Positions 9,341 through 18,807 of a stretch of 58,211 nt of DNA are shown here, piece after piece; the first letter of the stretch is position 1, and each line of letters opens with the position of its first letter. Source of the DNA: Mastigocoleus testarum BC008 (GTDB lineage Bacteria > Cyanobacteriota > Cyanobacteriia > Cyanobacteriales > Nostocaceae). The stretch spans positions 1 to 58,211 of the forward strand of contig NZ_LMTZ01000156.1 in assembly GCF_001456025.1 (NCBI RefSeq), given 5' to 3'. Below the pieces are notes generated by a model, which was not told the DNA's origin, ran no database searches, and was given only the letters and a program-made list of their open reading frames with translations. The translations under genes and the position numbers were made by a program.

Positions 9341-10189
9341 CTAGTTCTGAAGGTTTCCGGTATTAAAAATGAAAGGAACGCTATTACTATTTTTATCACT
9401 TCCACCCATTACTAGAACCCTCGGCATTTGAGCGCCACCCATTTTCCAGGCTTCAATTGCTTCTTTCTGTAGTACTAATTCACCACCTTGGGCTTTTAGG
9501 GTTTCTGCTAGAAGTCTTTGAGCTTCTGCTTTACCTTTGGCGCGATTAACCTCTGCTTGTGCTTCTTGTTCTGCTTCTTGGGCTACATAAACTGCTCTTT
9601 GTGCCCTTTGTTCTGCAATTTGTTTTTCCTCAACAGCTCTGGCAAATTCGGGAGAAAAAGTTAAGTCAATAACGCTGGTATCCAGTACGATAATTCCATA
9701 TTTATCTAAACGCTCTCCTAAGGCACTATCAAAATCTTCTTTAAGTTCGCTTCTGCGGGTAATTGATTCTTCTACTGTTCTCCTTGCGGCTGCGATTTTA
9801 AATGATTCTTGGGTTTGGGGAGCAATAATTTTAGTAACAATATTTTGTAGAGTCCCCTGTTTGCGTCTAATTTCTACCGCTTGGGTTGGGTCTATTCGAA
9901 AGTTAATTGCGAATTTAGCAGTTAATTCTTGTAAGTCTTTAGTTGAACTTTGGGCTGGGATCTCATATTTTTGTACTGTAACATCATATATATCTACAGT
10001 CGAAATAAATGGTGGTTTAATATGAAAACCTTCCAGTAAAGCTCCATCTCTTGCTTTACCTAATATACTCAGTACACCCGCTTCTCCCGGATTAACAATC
10101 ACAAAGGAATTGATACTGAGAATTATAATTAATGAAGTCAAAATTCCTGCCAGTAAACTCTGCCAATTACCAATCTGCTGATTTTTCAC
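9341..10189 (-). CDS. Prohibitin-like SPFH/band 7 membrane protein
   Basis: This is a 282-residue protein. One N-terminal membrane anchor (LLAGILTSLIIILSINSFVIV, about residues 12-32) is followed at once by the SPFH start NPGEAGVLSILGKARDGALLEGFHIKPPF, which is typical of prohibitins. The SPFH domain runs to about residue 190. An Ala/Glu/Gln-rich coiled coil then follows (EEKQIAEQRAQRAVYVAQEAEQEAQAE is the region, ~188-235). Prohibitins form ring-like membrane scaffolds, and in cyanobacteria they are found in plasma or thylakoid membranes. It is divergent from an ABC exporter 107 bp away. The role in this organism is not shown by context. Confidence 0.9.
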   Translation of the reverse strand: MKNQQIGNWQSLLAGILTSLIIILSINSFVIVNPGEAGVLSILGKARDGALLEGFHIKPPFISTVDIYDVTVQKYEIPAQSSTKDLQELTAKFAINFRIDPTQAVEIRRKQGTLQNIVTKIIAPQTQESFKIAAARRTVEESITRRSELKEDFDSALGERLDKYGIIVLDTSVIDLTFSPEFARAVEEKQIAEQRAQRAVYVAQEAEQEAQAEVNRAKGKAEAQRLLAETLKAQGGELVLQKEAIEAWKMGGAQMPRVLVMGGSDKNSNSVPFIFNTGNLQN

Positions 10190-10296
10190 CCTTCTGTCTC
10201 CTTTGATTGATTCTCAGATATCCTACTTGATTTTCAGTAATACTTTAGTGCTAATAATCGTGGTAATATCAGTTTGAGGTAAACTTTTTTTCAACC

Positions 10297-12117
10297 TTGA
10301 CTACTGTAGTTAAATCCTCTGGATCGTCAAGCACAAATTCGCGTTCGGTGCACCCTCTAAAACGTTTGCTTGACTACGGACACAAATATCATCAACAAAT
10401 TTGGCAAGCAACAGCCTGTTCTATCCTCAATAAACTTTTTGACTTAGCACCACCAGCTTTGATTGGTATAGCTGTAGATGTAGTTGTCAACCAGCAGGAT
10501 TCTATCATTGCCCGGTGGGGAGTTAAAGATATATTCGGACAATTTGTTATTCTTTCGCTTTTGACTGTCATCGTTTGGGTTTTAGAATCAGCCTTTGAGT
10601 ATGCATACGAAAGACTTTGGCGTAATTTAGCACAGAATATTCAACACGATCTGCGTTTAAATGCTTACGGGCATTTACAAAATTTAGAATTAGCTTATTT
10701 TGAAGAACGCAGCACTGGCGGTTTAATGTCTATTCTTAATGATGACATTAACCAGTTAGAAAGATTTTTGGATGTGGGAGCGAATGACATCCTCCAAGTA
10801 CTAACTACAGTCATTATTATCAGTGGTGCTTTCTTCTTTTTGGCTCCCAGTGTAGCATGGATGGCTATGTTACCAATACCTGCAATTCTTTGGGGTACCT
10901 TTGCTTTTCAAAATTTACTTGCGCCTCGTTATGCTGATGTTCGAGAGAAAGTCAGTTTTTTAAATTCCCGCTTGGCAAATAATTTGAGCGGTATCATTAC
11001 GATCAAAAGTTTTGTTGCTGAAGAATATGAAAGCGCTCGTTTGAACAGGGAAAGTGAAGCATATCGTCAATCTAATGCTCGAGCAATTAAACTTTCGGCT
11101 GCTTTTACTCCTCTAATTCGCATGCTCATTTTGGTTGGTTTCACCGCCCTAATGGTGTTTGGTGGAATTTCAGCAGTTAATGGTAATTTATCTGTTGGGG
11201 CATATAGTGTTTTAGTATATCTCATTCAAAGATTACTGTGGCCTTTAACAAGACTGGGAAATACCTTTGACCTATATCAGCGAGCAATGGCTTCTATAAA
11301 TAGGGTTATGAATTTATTGGATACTCCCATCACTATTCATCAGGGAGATATTTCTTTACCTATAGAGAATGTCAGAGGCGAATTGCTGTTTGATAATGTT
11401 ACTTTTGCCTATAAAGACCGCTATCGGGTGATTAAAAACCTTTCATTGGAGATTCCTGCAGGAAAAACTATTGCTATCGTTGGCTCTACAGGTTCCGGTA
11501 AGAGTACTTTAATTAAACTTTTACTCCGATTTTACGATCTCAGTTCGGGCAAAATCGTCCTCGATGGAATTAATATTAATAATTTAAAATTGGCAGATTT
11601 ACGTCGCTGTATTGGTTTAGTTAGTCAGGACGTATTCTTATTCCATGGAACAGTAGCAGAAAATATTGCTTATGGCAAATTTGACGCTACAGATCGGGAA
11701 ATTCAAAATGCTGCAAAAGTCGCAGAAGCCCACGAATTTATTACTCAATTACCCGAAGGGTATAACACCGTAGTTGGCGAGCGGGGACAAAAATTATCTG
11801 GCGGACAAAGACAGAGAGTTGCGATCGCCAGAGCAGTATTGAAAAATCCGCCAATTTTAGTTTTAGATGAAGCAACATCTGCTGTAGATAATGAGACAGA
11901 AGCTGCAATTCAACGTTCTTTGGAGCGCATTACTGTAGATCGAACCACAATTGCGATCGCTCATCGTCTTTCAACTATTCGCAATGCTGATCGTATTTAT
12001 GTTATGGAATATGGTCAACTAGTAGAATCTGGAACCCATGAAGAGTTAATAACAGAAAATGGAATTTATGCAAGTTTGTGGCGAGTACAATCGGGCTTAA
12101 AGTTAGTCGATGATTGA
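10297..12117 (+). CDS. ABC exporter, fused permease-ATPase (ABCB/MsbA-like)
   Basis: This is a 606-residue half-transporter. Its N-terminal membrane domain has about six helices (residues ~35-330). The C-terminal ATPase has Walker A GSTGSGKST, the Q-loop, signature LSGGQRQRVAIARA, Walker B ILVLDEATSAVD and the H-loop IAHRLSTI. It should work as a dimer exporting a lipid, peptide or other amphiphile; the substrate cannot be read from the sequence. The reading frame has no upstream ATG, so the start is TTG at 10297. A GAGGT motif lies 16 bases upstream, which is long. A GTG at 10348 is the alternative. No partner gene lies downstream, since the next gene is on the other strand. Confidence 0.9.
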   Translation: MTTVVKSSGSSSTNSRSVHPLKRLLDYGHKYHQQIWQATACSILNKLFDLAPPALIGIAVDVVVNQQDSIIARWGVKDIFGQFVILSLLTVIVWVLESAFEYAYERLWRNLAQNIQHDLRLNAYGHLQNLELAYFEERSTGGLMSILNDDINQLERFLDVGANDILQVLTTVIIISGAFFFLAPSVAWMAMLPIPAILWGTFAFQNLLAPRYADVREKVSFLNSRLANNLSGIITIKSFVAEEYESARLNRESEAYRQSNARAIKLSAAFTPLIRMLILVGFTALMVFGGISAVNGNLSVGAYSVLVYLIQRLLWPLTRLGNTFDLYQRAMASINRVMNLLDTPITIHQGDISLPIENVRGELLFDNVTFAYKDRYRVIKNLSLEIPAGKTIAIVGSTGSGKSTLIKLLLRFYDLSSGKIVLDGININNLKLADLRRCIGLVSQDVFLFHGTVAENIAYGKFDATDREIQNAAKVAEAHEFITQLPEGYNTVVGERGQKLSGGQRQRVAIARAVLKNPPILVLDEATSAVDNETEAAIQRSLERITVDRTTIAIAHRLSTIRNADRIYVMEYGQLVESGTHEELITENGIYASLWRVQSGLKLVDD

Positions 12118-12250
12118 TAGTCCATCATTAGTTGATCGTTAGTACTATTGTAGAACTGGTTATGTAATAAGTGGGACGGACATAGTCTTATATTTTTGCA
12201 ATTCTTATACAAATCAAAAAAAAGAATGCGACAAATAAATTTCTCTAGAA

Positions 12251-12266
12251 ACGTTCAATTGAACGT
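12251..12266. repeat. Perfect 16-bp palindrome
   Basis: ACGTTCAATTGAACGT at 12251-12266 is a perfect palindrome in the space between the convergent ends of the ABC exporter and the ArsR-type regulator, 42 bp past the regulator's stop. It could be a protein-binding site or a 3'-end hairpin. It has no T-run, so I do not call it a terminator. Confidence 0.5.
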
Positions 12267-12307
12267 CTCTACCGAGGAATATGTTGCAATCATTTATTGA
12301 ATTGGTA

Positions 12308-12646
12308 TTATTTTCTCATTGATAAATGTTCGCACCGATCTACTCCTTTTGCGACATTTGCCAATAATTCATCTGCTAAATCGAGAAATTGTGCTACTCG
12401 TGGATCGCTTAGTCGGTATACTACATAACGACCCTGTTGCTCGCCCACAACTAGTTCGCAACTGCGCAGACACGCAAGGTGATTAGAGACGTTGGATTGG
12501 GTCAGTCCGGTTACTTCAACAATTTCATTTACGCTTAATGTTTTGAGACGTAATGCTAACAGAATTGATAAACGAGATGAGTCTGCCAATCCTCGAAATA
12601 ATTTCAATTTGGGATCTTTAGTTTTAGCGATTGAATTAGTGGTCAT
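12308..12646 (-). CDS. ArsR/SmtB-family metal sensor, CmtR-like
   Basis: This is a 112-residue winged-helix repressor. The DNA-reading helix is TGLTQSNVSNHLACLRSCELV. Within that helix region C59 and C63 make a C-x3-C pair, and C105 lies near the C-terminus (DRCEH). This is the same arrangement as the Cd(II)/Pb(II) ligands C57, C61 and C102 of mycobacterial CmtR. It lacks the N-terminal Cys cluster of CadC/AztR. The gene is divergent from a P1B-2 metal ATPase with palindromic sites in between, so the expected job is metal-relieved repression of both genes. The family assignment is strong. CmtR-type Cd/Pb sensing is an inference from cysteine spacing; zinc sensing through the C-terminal helix is the main alternative. 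Confidence 0.9.
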   Translation of the reverse strand: MTTNSIAKTKDPKLKLFRGLADSSRLSILLALRLKTLSVNEIVEVTGLTQSNVSNHLACLRSCELVVGEQQGRYVVYRLSDPRVAQFLDLADELLANVAKGVDRCEHLSMRK

Positions 12647-12662
12647 AAGTTGATGATAACCG

Positions 12663-12740
12663 AAATGAAATTCATTTTCATATTAATAAACTACCTATTA
12701 CATATCAGTACTTGCTGATATCAGATTTTAGTGATATCAG
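12663..12740. promoter_or_regulatory. Probable operator region of the metal-resistance pair
   Basis: Several perfect inverted repeats crowd the 199-bp divergent spacer. AAATGAA/TTCATTT (12663-12677) lies just before the regulator ATG. ATATCAG/CTGATAT with a 6-bp gap is at 12702-12721. CTGATATCAG is a palindrome at 12715-12724, and TGATATCA at 12732-12739 is 17 bp further on. The repeated TGATATCA core is the best candidate for the regulator's binding site, because it recurs nowhere else that I noticed. Binding itself is inferred. Confidence 0.65.
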
Positions 12741-12845
12741 TAAATAATGATATGTGGGTGAAATTTGAATAAATAATCACCATGTTTTTCGTTTCAGGTT
12801 TGGAAAAATTCTTATTTTTCCAAACAAAAATGAAGGGGTTGTCCT

Positions 12846-15107
12846 ATGCAAAAATTTTTCCAATTACAGACATTACAAGCTCGAATAAATGGAATGGATT
12901 GTCCGAGTTGTGCGAAAACAATTCAATCAAATCTAGAGCAGCTAACGGGTGTAAATGAGGTAAAAGTAAATTTTGGCAGCGCACAATTAAGTGTTTCCTA
13001 CGATTCTCAAGGAATAACTCAAAAAGATATTTTTCATCGTGTGGAGTCTTTGGGTTACCAGATTCAATCAGTTATGACCCAAGGAGAAATGACTCAAACA
13101 GAGATAAATCAGGTTACAAAGCAAACAGCATCCTCTCAAACTAATTCTCAATTACCTCAGAAATCGAAACCTCAGAAATCTAGTATCTGGCAATTTTGGT
13201 TGACAACTCGTCGTGGACAAAGAGTGATTTTATCCGGTTTAGGGTTAGTACTGGGATTAGTTGCTCATTCCCTGGGATTATCAGTATGGGTGGAAAGAGC
13301 TTTCTATGGATTAGGAATGGTAGTTGTAGGATTTCCCATTGCTCGTGCAGGTTGGTTTGCACTTTTATCTCAGGAAGCTGATATGAATTTGCTCATGACC
13401 ATTTCTGCAACTGGTGCTTGCATCTTGGGGGATTGGCTAGAGGGTGCAATGGTGGTGTTTCTATTTTCTTTAGGAACAACACTACAAACTTTCACTTTTG
13501 GAAGGACTCGCAATGCAATTCAAGATTTGATGGATTTAACTCCATCGGTTGCCACTGTTAAGCGTGATGGGGAAGAAAATACAGTTCCCATCGTCAATAT
13601 TGAAGTTGGAGAAATCATTACAGTACGTCCTGGTCAACGTATTCCCCTGGATGGCATAGTGGTTTCTGGTATTAGCGCCATTGACCAAGCACCTATTACT
13701 GGAGAATCCATACCTGTAGATAAAGGACCTGAGGAGACTGTATTTGCCGGTACTTTCAATCAAACCGGGTACTTGGAAATCAAAACAACTCGCCAAGCAA
13801 ATGAAACCACAATGGCACGAATTATTCATTTGGTCGAATCAGCCCAAGGAAGTCGTGCTAAAACTCAAAAGTGGGTTGATAAATTCGCTTCAGTTTATAC
13901 TCCTGCAGTAATTATTGTGGCAGCATTAATTGCCTTTATTCCCCCTCTGCTGTTTGCTCAATCTTTGCAGACTTGGATCTACCGCGCTTTAGTACTTCTA
14001 GTTATTGCTTGTCCTTGTGCTTTGGTTATTTCTACACCTGTCTCCATAGTTAGCGCCATTGGTGCAGCTACCCGCAAAGGTGTTTTGTTTAAAGGTGGTA
14101 TGAGCTTAGAGGCTGCCGGAAAAATGAATATTCTAGCTTTTGATAAAACTGGAACTCTCACTGAGGGTCTACCAAAAGTAATCGACATTTATAGTTTGGA
14201 ACAAAGTAATTCAAATTCTATTGTAAATAATCCTGTTTTAAATCACTCCGTTTTAAACATTGCAGCGAGTTTGGAGCAAAATTCCGAGCACCCTCTAGCT
14301 AAAGCAATCTTAAGTGAGGCAAAAGTTAAAAAATTAATCTTACAGCAACCCCAAGATTTTATTGCTATTCCTGGAAAAGGTATTCAAGGGAAGTTAAACT
14401 TAAAGACTAGTTGTAGCTGTCATCATGATTCCAACCCCGTCACTTACTTGGTTGGTAACCGTCGTTTATTTTCTGAGCTTTCCCCACAAGTTGAATCAAA
14501 GCTCAAAGAGATCGCTCAGCTTGGTCAAACTCCTATACTAGTGGGAACTAAGCAAAATTTGCTTGGAATTATCGCTTTAGCCGATGGATTGCGCTTGGAA
14601 TCAAGGGAAGCAGTCAGATTACTCAAAGAGACTGGTTTAAAAGAAATAGTCATGCTTACCGGGGATATTGAACCTGTAGCCCGAGAAATGGCGCAACAAG
14701 TGGAAATTTCCCAATATAAAGCTGAATTATTACCGGAAGATAAACTGACACAGGTAAAACAACTACAAGAACGAGGTATGGTTGGTATGGTTGGCGATGG
14801 GATCAACGATGCTCCAGCTTTAGCATCAGCAAATGTGAGTTTTGCCATCGGAAGGACAGATATTGCTTTAGAAACTGCAGATGTGGTTTTAGTCAGTGAT
14901 GATTTGCGAAGACTTGCTTATGCAGTGACACTAAGTCGTCAGACAGTTTCTGTGATGCAGCAAAATATTGTGTTTTCCCTAGTTACCAAAGGTCTATTTT
15001 TGCTTTTAGGAAGTTTTGGAGTCGTAGGTTTAGCCGTTGCGGTGTTAGCAGACACTGGAAGTTCGCTGTTGGTGACTCTGAATGGAATGCGATTATTTAA
15101 GGTTTGA
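12846..15107 (+). CDS. P1B-2 heavy-metal ATPase (Zn/Cd/Pb exporter, ZntA/ZiaA type)
   Basis: This is a 753-residue P-type ATPase. It has one N-terminal HMA metal-binding domain (GMDCPSC, C19/C22), a Gln/Thr-rich linker and eight predicted helices. The transmembrane CPC motif is at C389-P390-C391, the phosphorylated Asp at D433 in DKTGT, the SEHPLA motif in the nucleotide domain and GDGINDAPAL near the end. The Lys in QNIVFSLVTKG and the Asp in ADTGSSLL match the TM7/TM8 signature of P1B-2 pumps for Zn2+, Cd2+ and Pb2+ rather than copper pumps. An unusual CSCHH cluster (residues 523-527) sits in the nucleotide-binding domain. It starts at an ATG with an AAGGGG motif and is probably repressed by the divergent ArsR-type sensor. 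Confidence 0.94.
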   Translation: MQKFFQLQTLQARINGMDCPSCAKTIQSNLEQLTGVNEVKVNFGSAQLSVSYDSQGITQKDIFHRVESLGYQIQSVMTQGEMTQTEINQVTKQTASSQTNSQLPQKSKPQKSSIWQFWLTTRRGQRVILSGLGLVLGLVAHSLGLSVWVERAFYGLGMVVVGFPIARAGWFALLSQEADMNLLMTISATGACILGDWLEGAMVVFLFSLGTTLQTFTFGRTRNAIQDLMDLTPSVATVKRDGEENTVPIVNIEVGEIITVRPGQRIPLDGIVVSGISAIDQAPITGESIPVDKGPEETVFAGTFNQTGYLEIKTTRQANETTMARIIHLVESAQGSRAKTQKWVDKFASVYTPAVIIVAALIAFIPPLLFAQSLQTWIYRALVLLVIACPCALVISTPVSIVSAIGAATRKGVLFKGGMSLEAAGKMNILAFDKTGTLTEGLPKVIDIYSLEQSNSNSIVNNPVLNHSVLNIAASLEQNSEHPLAKAILSEAKVKKLILQQPQDFIAIPGKGIQGKLNLKTSCSCHHDSNPVTYLVGNRRLFSELSPQVESKLKEIAQLGQTPILVGTKQNLLGIIALADGLRLESREAVRLLKETGLKEIVMLTGDIEPVAREMAQQVEISQYKAELLPEDKLTQVKQLQERGMVGMVGDGINDAPALASANVSFAIGRTDIALETADVVLVSDDLRRLAYAVTLSRQTVSVMQQNIVFSLVTKGLFLLLGSFGVVGLAVAVLADTGSSLLVTLNGMRLFKV

Positions 15108-15353
15108 GGAAATATCATTCATCGGGAGGTACTTATATCGGTGCGTAGCTGCAGATAATAAGTTCTGGTGAATTATTTGTTGAAAATGTCTATACATTTC
15201 CAAATTAGCAACAAAAATCAATTTCGTTAAATGTAATGCCACATATCTAACTTTTTTCTGTTCCCTATTTCCTTTTCCCTATTTATTAGTCGCCAATATC
15301 TGAAATTTTTTACCCCAGAGATTCTCCCAATTCCTTTTATCTCGATCAACTCC

Positions 15354-15992
15354 ATGAATAAAAAACCTGACGCAAGACAGTACGCTTATGCTACTCAACG
15401 CAACCGCGAACCAATTCTAGAAGTACTTTTGCAAGTACTACCACCAAACGGTACTGTACTGGAGATTGCTAGTGGTACAGGGGAACATGCTATTTTCTTC
15501 GCTCCTCGATTAAATCAACATAAATGGCTCACTTCCGAACCGAATCCCCAATTACGTGCCAGTATCAATGCTTGGTATCAGCATCATCCTGCAGACAATA
15601 TTTATCCACCACTTAATATTGATGTTCGAGACCCTGTTTGGGCTGTAGAAACTGAATCCCAATTAGATTTACTCCCAATCATGGCGATTGTTAACATCAA
15701 CATGATTCACATATCACCTTGGTCTGCTTGTTTGGGACTAATGGCTGGTGCTAGTCGTATTTTACCTGCTGACGGTATTCTCTATCTCTATGGTCCTTTT
15801 AAACGAGATGGTAAACACACTGCACCAAGCAACGAAGCGTTCGATCGCAACCTAAAAATGCAAAATTCCGATTGGGGAGTGCGGGATCTAGAAGATACAA
15901 TCGCAGCCGCCAGCAAGCAGAATCTAAAATTGAAAAAAATATATCAAATGCCTGCTAATAACATTTCTGTTATATTTGAACGTTGCAAGTAA
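15354..15992 (+). CDS. DUF938 family SAM-dependent methyltransferase-like protein
   Basis: This is a 212-residue protein with a class I methyltransferase fold. The SAM-binding loop is LEIASGTGEHAIFFA (residues ~36-50), the acidic loop is TSEPNP, and the NIDVRDP and NINMIHISPW segments are characteristic of the DUF938 family. The length matches the family. The substrate is not known for the group. The gene is isolated: 246 bp lie after the metal ATPase, and a strong terminator begins 139 bp downstream. The ATG follows a CT-rich stretch with no clear ribosome-binding site. Confidence 0.85.
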   Translation: MNKKPDARQYAYATQRNREPILEVLLQVLPPNGTVLEIASGTGEHAIFFAPRLNQHKWLTSEPNPQLRASINAWYQHHPADNIYPPLNIDVRDPVWAVETESQLDLLPIMAIVNINMIHISPWSACLGLMAGASRILPADGILYLYGPFKRDGKHTAPSNEAFDRNLKMQNSDWGVRDLEDTIAAASKQNLKLKKIYQMPANNISVIFERCK

Positions 15993-16130
15993 TACTATTT
16001 ATGACATTAAGAAACATTTTTTTCAAGATTGTTAACATTTCTACCCGTAAGCAGTAGACCAAAGGGGAAGTATTTGTTTACAATAGTTGTAGACCTCACT
16101 AGTTGTGTGTTTTAGAACTTGGTTGCATTT

Positions 16131-16164
16131 TGGTCAGGGAGTGAGAGCCTTGACCATTTTTTTT
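16131..16164 (+). terminator. Rho-independent terminator
   Basis: The stem arms TGGTCAGGG (16131-16139) and CCTTGACCA (16148-16156) pair over nine positions with one G-U pair. An 8-base loop separates them and eight T residues (16157-16164) follow. This is the clearest intrinsic terminator in the window. It could end the DUF938 transcript or a separate short RNA starting around 16060. Confidence 0.85.
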
Positions 16165-16527
16165 ATTCTATTAGATTTAAAATATTTACACTGAAAGCAT
16201 TACATTTATTATAATACTTATTGCATCAGTGTAATTACGAGTTTATATCTTTTTTATCTTCGATATTGGGTAATTAGATATCGACCGTTCTAATACTCAT
16301 AAAAAAATAAATTAATTTGCGAATTCGCAAATTGATTTTGATTGTGTTTGAAAAGCAAGCTAAAGCCAATTAAAGCAAAATACTATTGAGAGGGCTAGAT
16401 TTAATAGGACTAGATTTCTAAACTATTTAGATTTCTAAACTATTTAGATTTCAACCCCTAAAATTTAGTCAGCAACTATTAAGGACAAACTATGTCTTAA
16501 TTCGTATGTCAATTTTATTTTTCGACT
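16165..16527. repeat. Intergenic stretch with 17-bp tandem repeat
   Basis: This AT-rich spacer follows the terminator. TAGATTTCTAAACTATT is repeated head to tail at 16411-16427 and 16428-16444, with a partial third copy to about 16452, close to the end of the leftward RelA/SpoT gene. Nothing else is evident. Confidence 0.6.
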
Positions 16528-18807
16528 TTATCTATCGATTTGACCAACACGATGAATATTGATAATGTCGCTCATTTTTTTGATTTGGCTAAAAACCTGT
16601 TCTAGTTGGTAGCGATCACTAATTTCTATTCCTAAGTCAATCAAGGCTGGTTGATTATGACCGGTTTTGACAGTAGCATGACGGACATTGATCCCTTGAT
16701 CGCTCAAACGTGAAAGGATATCTTTGAGAACCCCCACTCGGTCGAGTGCTTCTATCTGCACATTGACTGGGTAGGTGTGGGTATGACGACATCGACGGTT
16801 TGCAGTTCCGCAGTTCCAACTCACAGGTACCAGACGCTCGCAATCGACTGTTTCTAAATTGCGACATCCTTGACGATGGATGGTAATTCCTCGACCTCGA
16901 GTAACCGCACCAACTATCTGTTCGCCAGGAATTGGGGTGCAACAACCTGCAAGATGATAAACTAAACCCTCAATCCCAATGATGGGAGAATCACTTGCAC
17001 GGGAGCTTTTAATCGTTGCGTCTCGTGATGTTTTGCTGCTTTCTTTGGGCAGACGATCTATTTGTTCCGGCTCAGATATTAGCGGTTGCTGTGCTTTAAT
17101 AATTTCTCGCCAGCGGTTGAGGACCAAGTTTAAAGTAATTTCCCCATACCCTAAAGCTGCAATTAAATCATCCACACTGTGATAATTGCATCTGTGCGCC
17201 ACATTTTGCATGGGCTCGGATTTAAGCATGGAGTCAAAACCCTTCTTGCCTAATTCTTTTTCTAACAGCTCTCTACCACGAGCAATATTCTCCTCGCGTC
17301 GAGAACGCTTGTACCATTGCTTAATTCTATTTTTGGCTGCGGAAGTGGCTACAAAGTTTAACCAATCTAAACTGGGGTGGCAATTCTTATTTGTAATAAT
17401 TTCAATGATATCACCATTTTTTAGTCGAGATGACAGGGGTACCATTTTGCTATTAATTTTTGCCCCAGCACAATGATTCCCAACTTCTGTGTGAATGCGA
17501 TAGGCAAAATCTACTGTTGTAGAACCAGGACTTAGGGAAATAACATCACCCTCAGGGGTAAAGACATAAACATCATCTTCGAATAAATTATTTTTGATGT
17601 TGTCTAGATATTCCTGAGCATCCTTGAGATCGTTTTGCCATTCCAACAACTGACGTAACCAGGTGAACTTTTCATCTTCTGGAGTCCAAGAAGTATTTAG
17701 AGAGCCACCAGTTTCTTTGTATTTCCAATGGGCTGCAATACCATATTCAGCAACTTGATGCATTTCTAAAGTACGAATTTGCACTTCCAAAGGACTACCC
17801 CAAGGTCCTATTACTCCAGTATGCAATGATTGATAGCGGTTGGGCTTAGGCAAACCAATATAGTCTTTAAATCTTCCAGGAATTGGTCGAAAAGAATCGT
17901 GAACTACAGCTAAAGCACGATAACATTCTTCATTGGAATTAACTATAATTCGCAAGGCTGCTAAGTCATAGATCTCGTGAAATTCTTTACTTTGTCGCTG
18001 CATCTTTTGATAAATACTATAAAGATGCTTGGGACGACCGCTTAAATCAAAACACTTAATCCCAGATTCTGCCAATTTATTACGCAGAGTTTCTGAGACT
18101 TTTTTCAACCTCTGTTCCCGTTCGGCACGCTTAGCTGCTACAAGTTTTTGAATTTGACGAAAAGATTCCGTTTCTAAATATTTAAAAGCTAAATCTTCCA
18201 GTTCCCATTTAATGCGCCAGATCCCCAAGCGATTCGCCAATGGAGCAAAAATGTCTCTGGTTTCTTGAGCGCTGCGAAGACGACTTCTCTCCGACATATG
18301 GTCTAAAGTTCGCATATTGTGGAGACGATCTGCTAACTTAACCACAATTACCCGGATATCTCGCGCCATCGCCAAAAACATTCGTCTAAAATTCTCGGCT
18401 TGACTTTCTGTTTTATTCTTAAAGTTAATCTTGGAAAGCTTTGTTACGCCCTCAACTAGACGACTAACTTCGGAGCCAAAGCGTTTTTCAATTTCTTCAA
18501 TGGTTACATCTGTATCCTCCACTACATCATGCAAAAACCCAGCTGCTATCATATCAGCACTGCCACCTAAGTCACGTAACATGCTAGCAACAGCAACGGG
18601 ATGGATAATGTATGGCTCTCCTGATTTGCGATACTGTCCTTGATGCAATTGATAAGCAAAATCAAAAGCATCCGCAATCAGTTGATTGCGCTCGAACTCG
18701 CGTTGATTTTGGGCATCATCACTTGTTTGTGATGATGCTTGCAAACAATCTTTTAACCATTCAGGAAGGGGAATATCGATTGGTGTAGTTGTAAGTGTAC
18801 AGTTCAT
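16528..18807 (-). CDS. Bifunctional (p)ppGpp synthetase/hydrolase (RelA/SpoT homologue)
   Basis: This 759-residue protein makes and degrades the stringent-response alarmone. The N-terminal HD hydrolase domain has EPYIIHP (H69) and FLHDVVEDTD (H93-D94), both intact. The synthetase domain follows (~240-370), with RPKHLYSIYQKM and PNRYQSLHTGV. A TGS domain (~415-475, YVFTPEGDVISLSPGSTTVDFAY) and a C-terminal ACT domain (~690-755) complete the long RSH layout. Intact HD residues point to a bifunctional Rel rather than a synthetase-only RelA. It is monocistronic. A 309-bp AT-rich spacer upstream separates it from the divergent patD-like gene. Confidence 0.95.
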   Translation of the reverse strand: MNCTLTTTPIDIPLPEWLKDCLQASSQTSDDAQNQREFERNQLIADAFDFAYQLHQGQYRKSGEPYIIHPVAVASMLRDLGGSADMIAAGFLHDVVEDTDVTIEEIEKRFGSEVSRLVEGVTKLSKINFKNKTESQAENFRRMFLAMARDIRVIVVKLADRLHNMRTLDHMSERSRLRSAQETRDIFAPLANRLGIWRIKWELEDLAFKYLETESFRQIQKLVAAKRAEREQRLKKVSETLRNKLAESGIKCFDLSGRPKHLYSIYQKMQRQSKEFHEIYDLAALRIIVNSNEECYRALAVVHDSFRPIPGRFKDYIGLPKPNRYQSLHTGVIGPWGSPLEVQIRTLEMHQVAEYGIAAHWKYKETGGSLNTSWTPEDEKFTWLRQLLEWQNDLKDAQEYLDNIKNNLFEDDVYVFTPEGDVISLSPGSTTVDFAYRIHTEVGNHCAGAKINSKMVPLSSRLKNGDIIEIITNKNCHPSLDWLNFVATSAAKNRIKQWYKRSRREENIARGRELLEKELGKKGFDSMLKSEPMQNVAHRCNYHSVDDLIAALGYGEITLNLVLNRWREIIKAQQPLISEPEQIDRLPKESSKTSRDATIKSSRASDSPIIGIEGLVYHLAGCCTPIPGEQIVGAVTRGRGITIHRQGCRNLETVDCERLVPVSWNCGTANRRCRHTHTYPVNVQIEALDRVGVLKDILSRLSDQGINVRHATVKTGHNQPALIDLGIEISDRYQLEQVFSQIKKMSDIINIHRVGQIDR

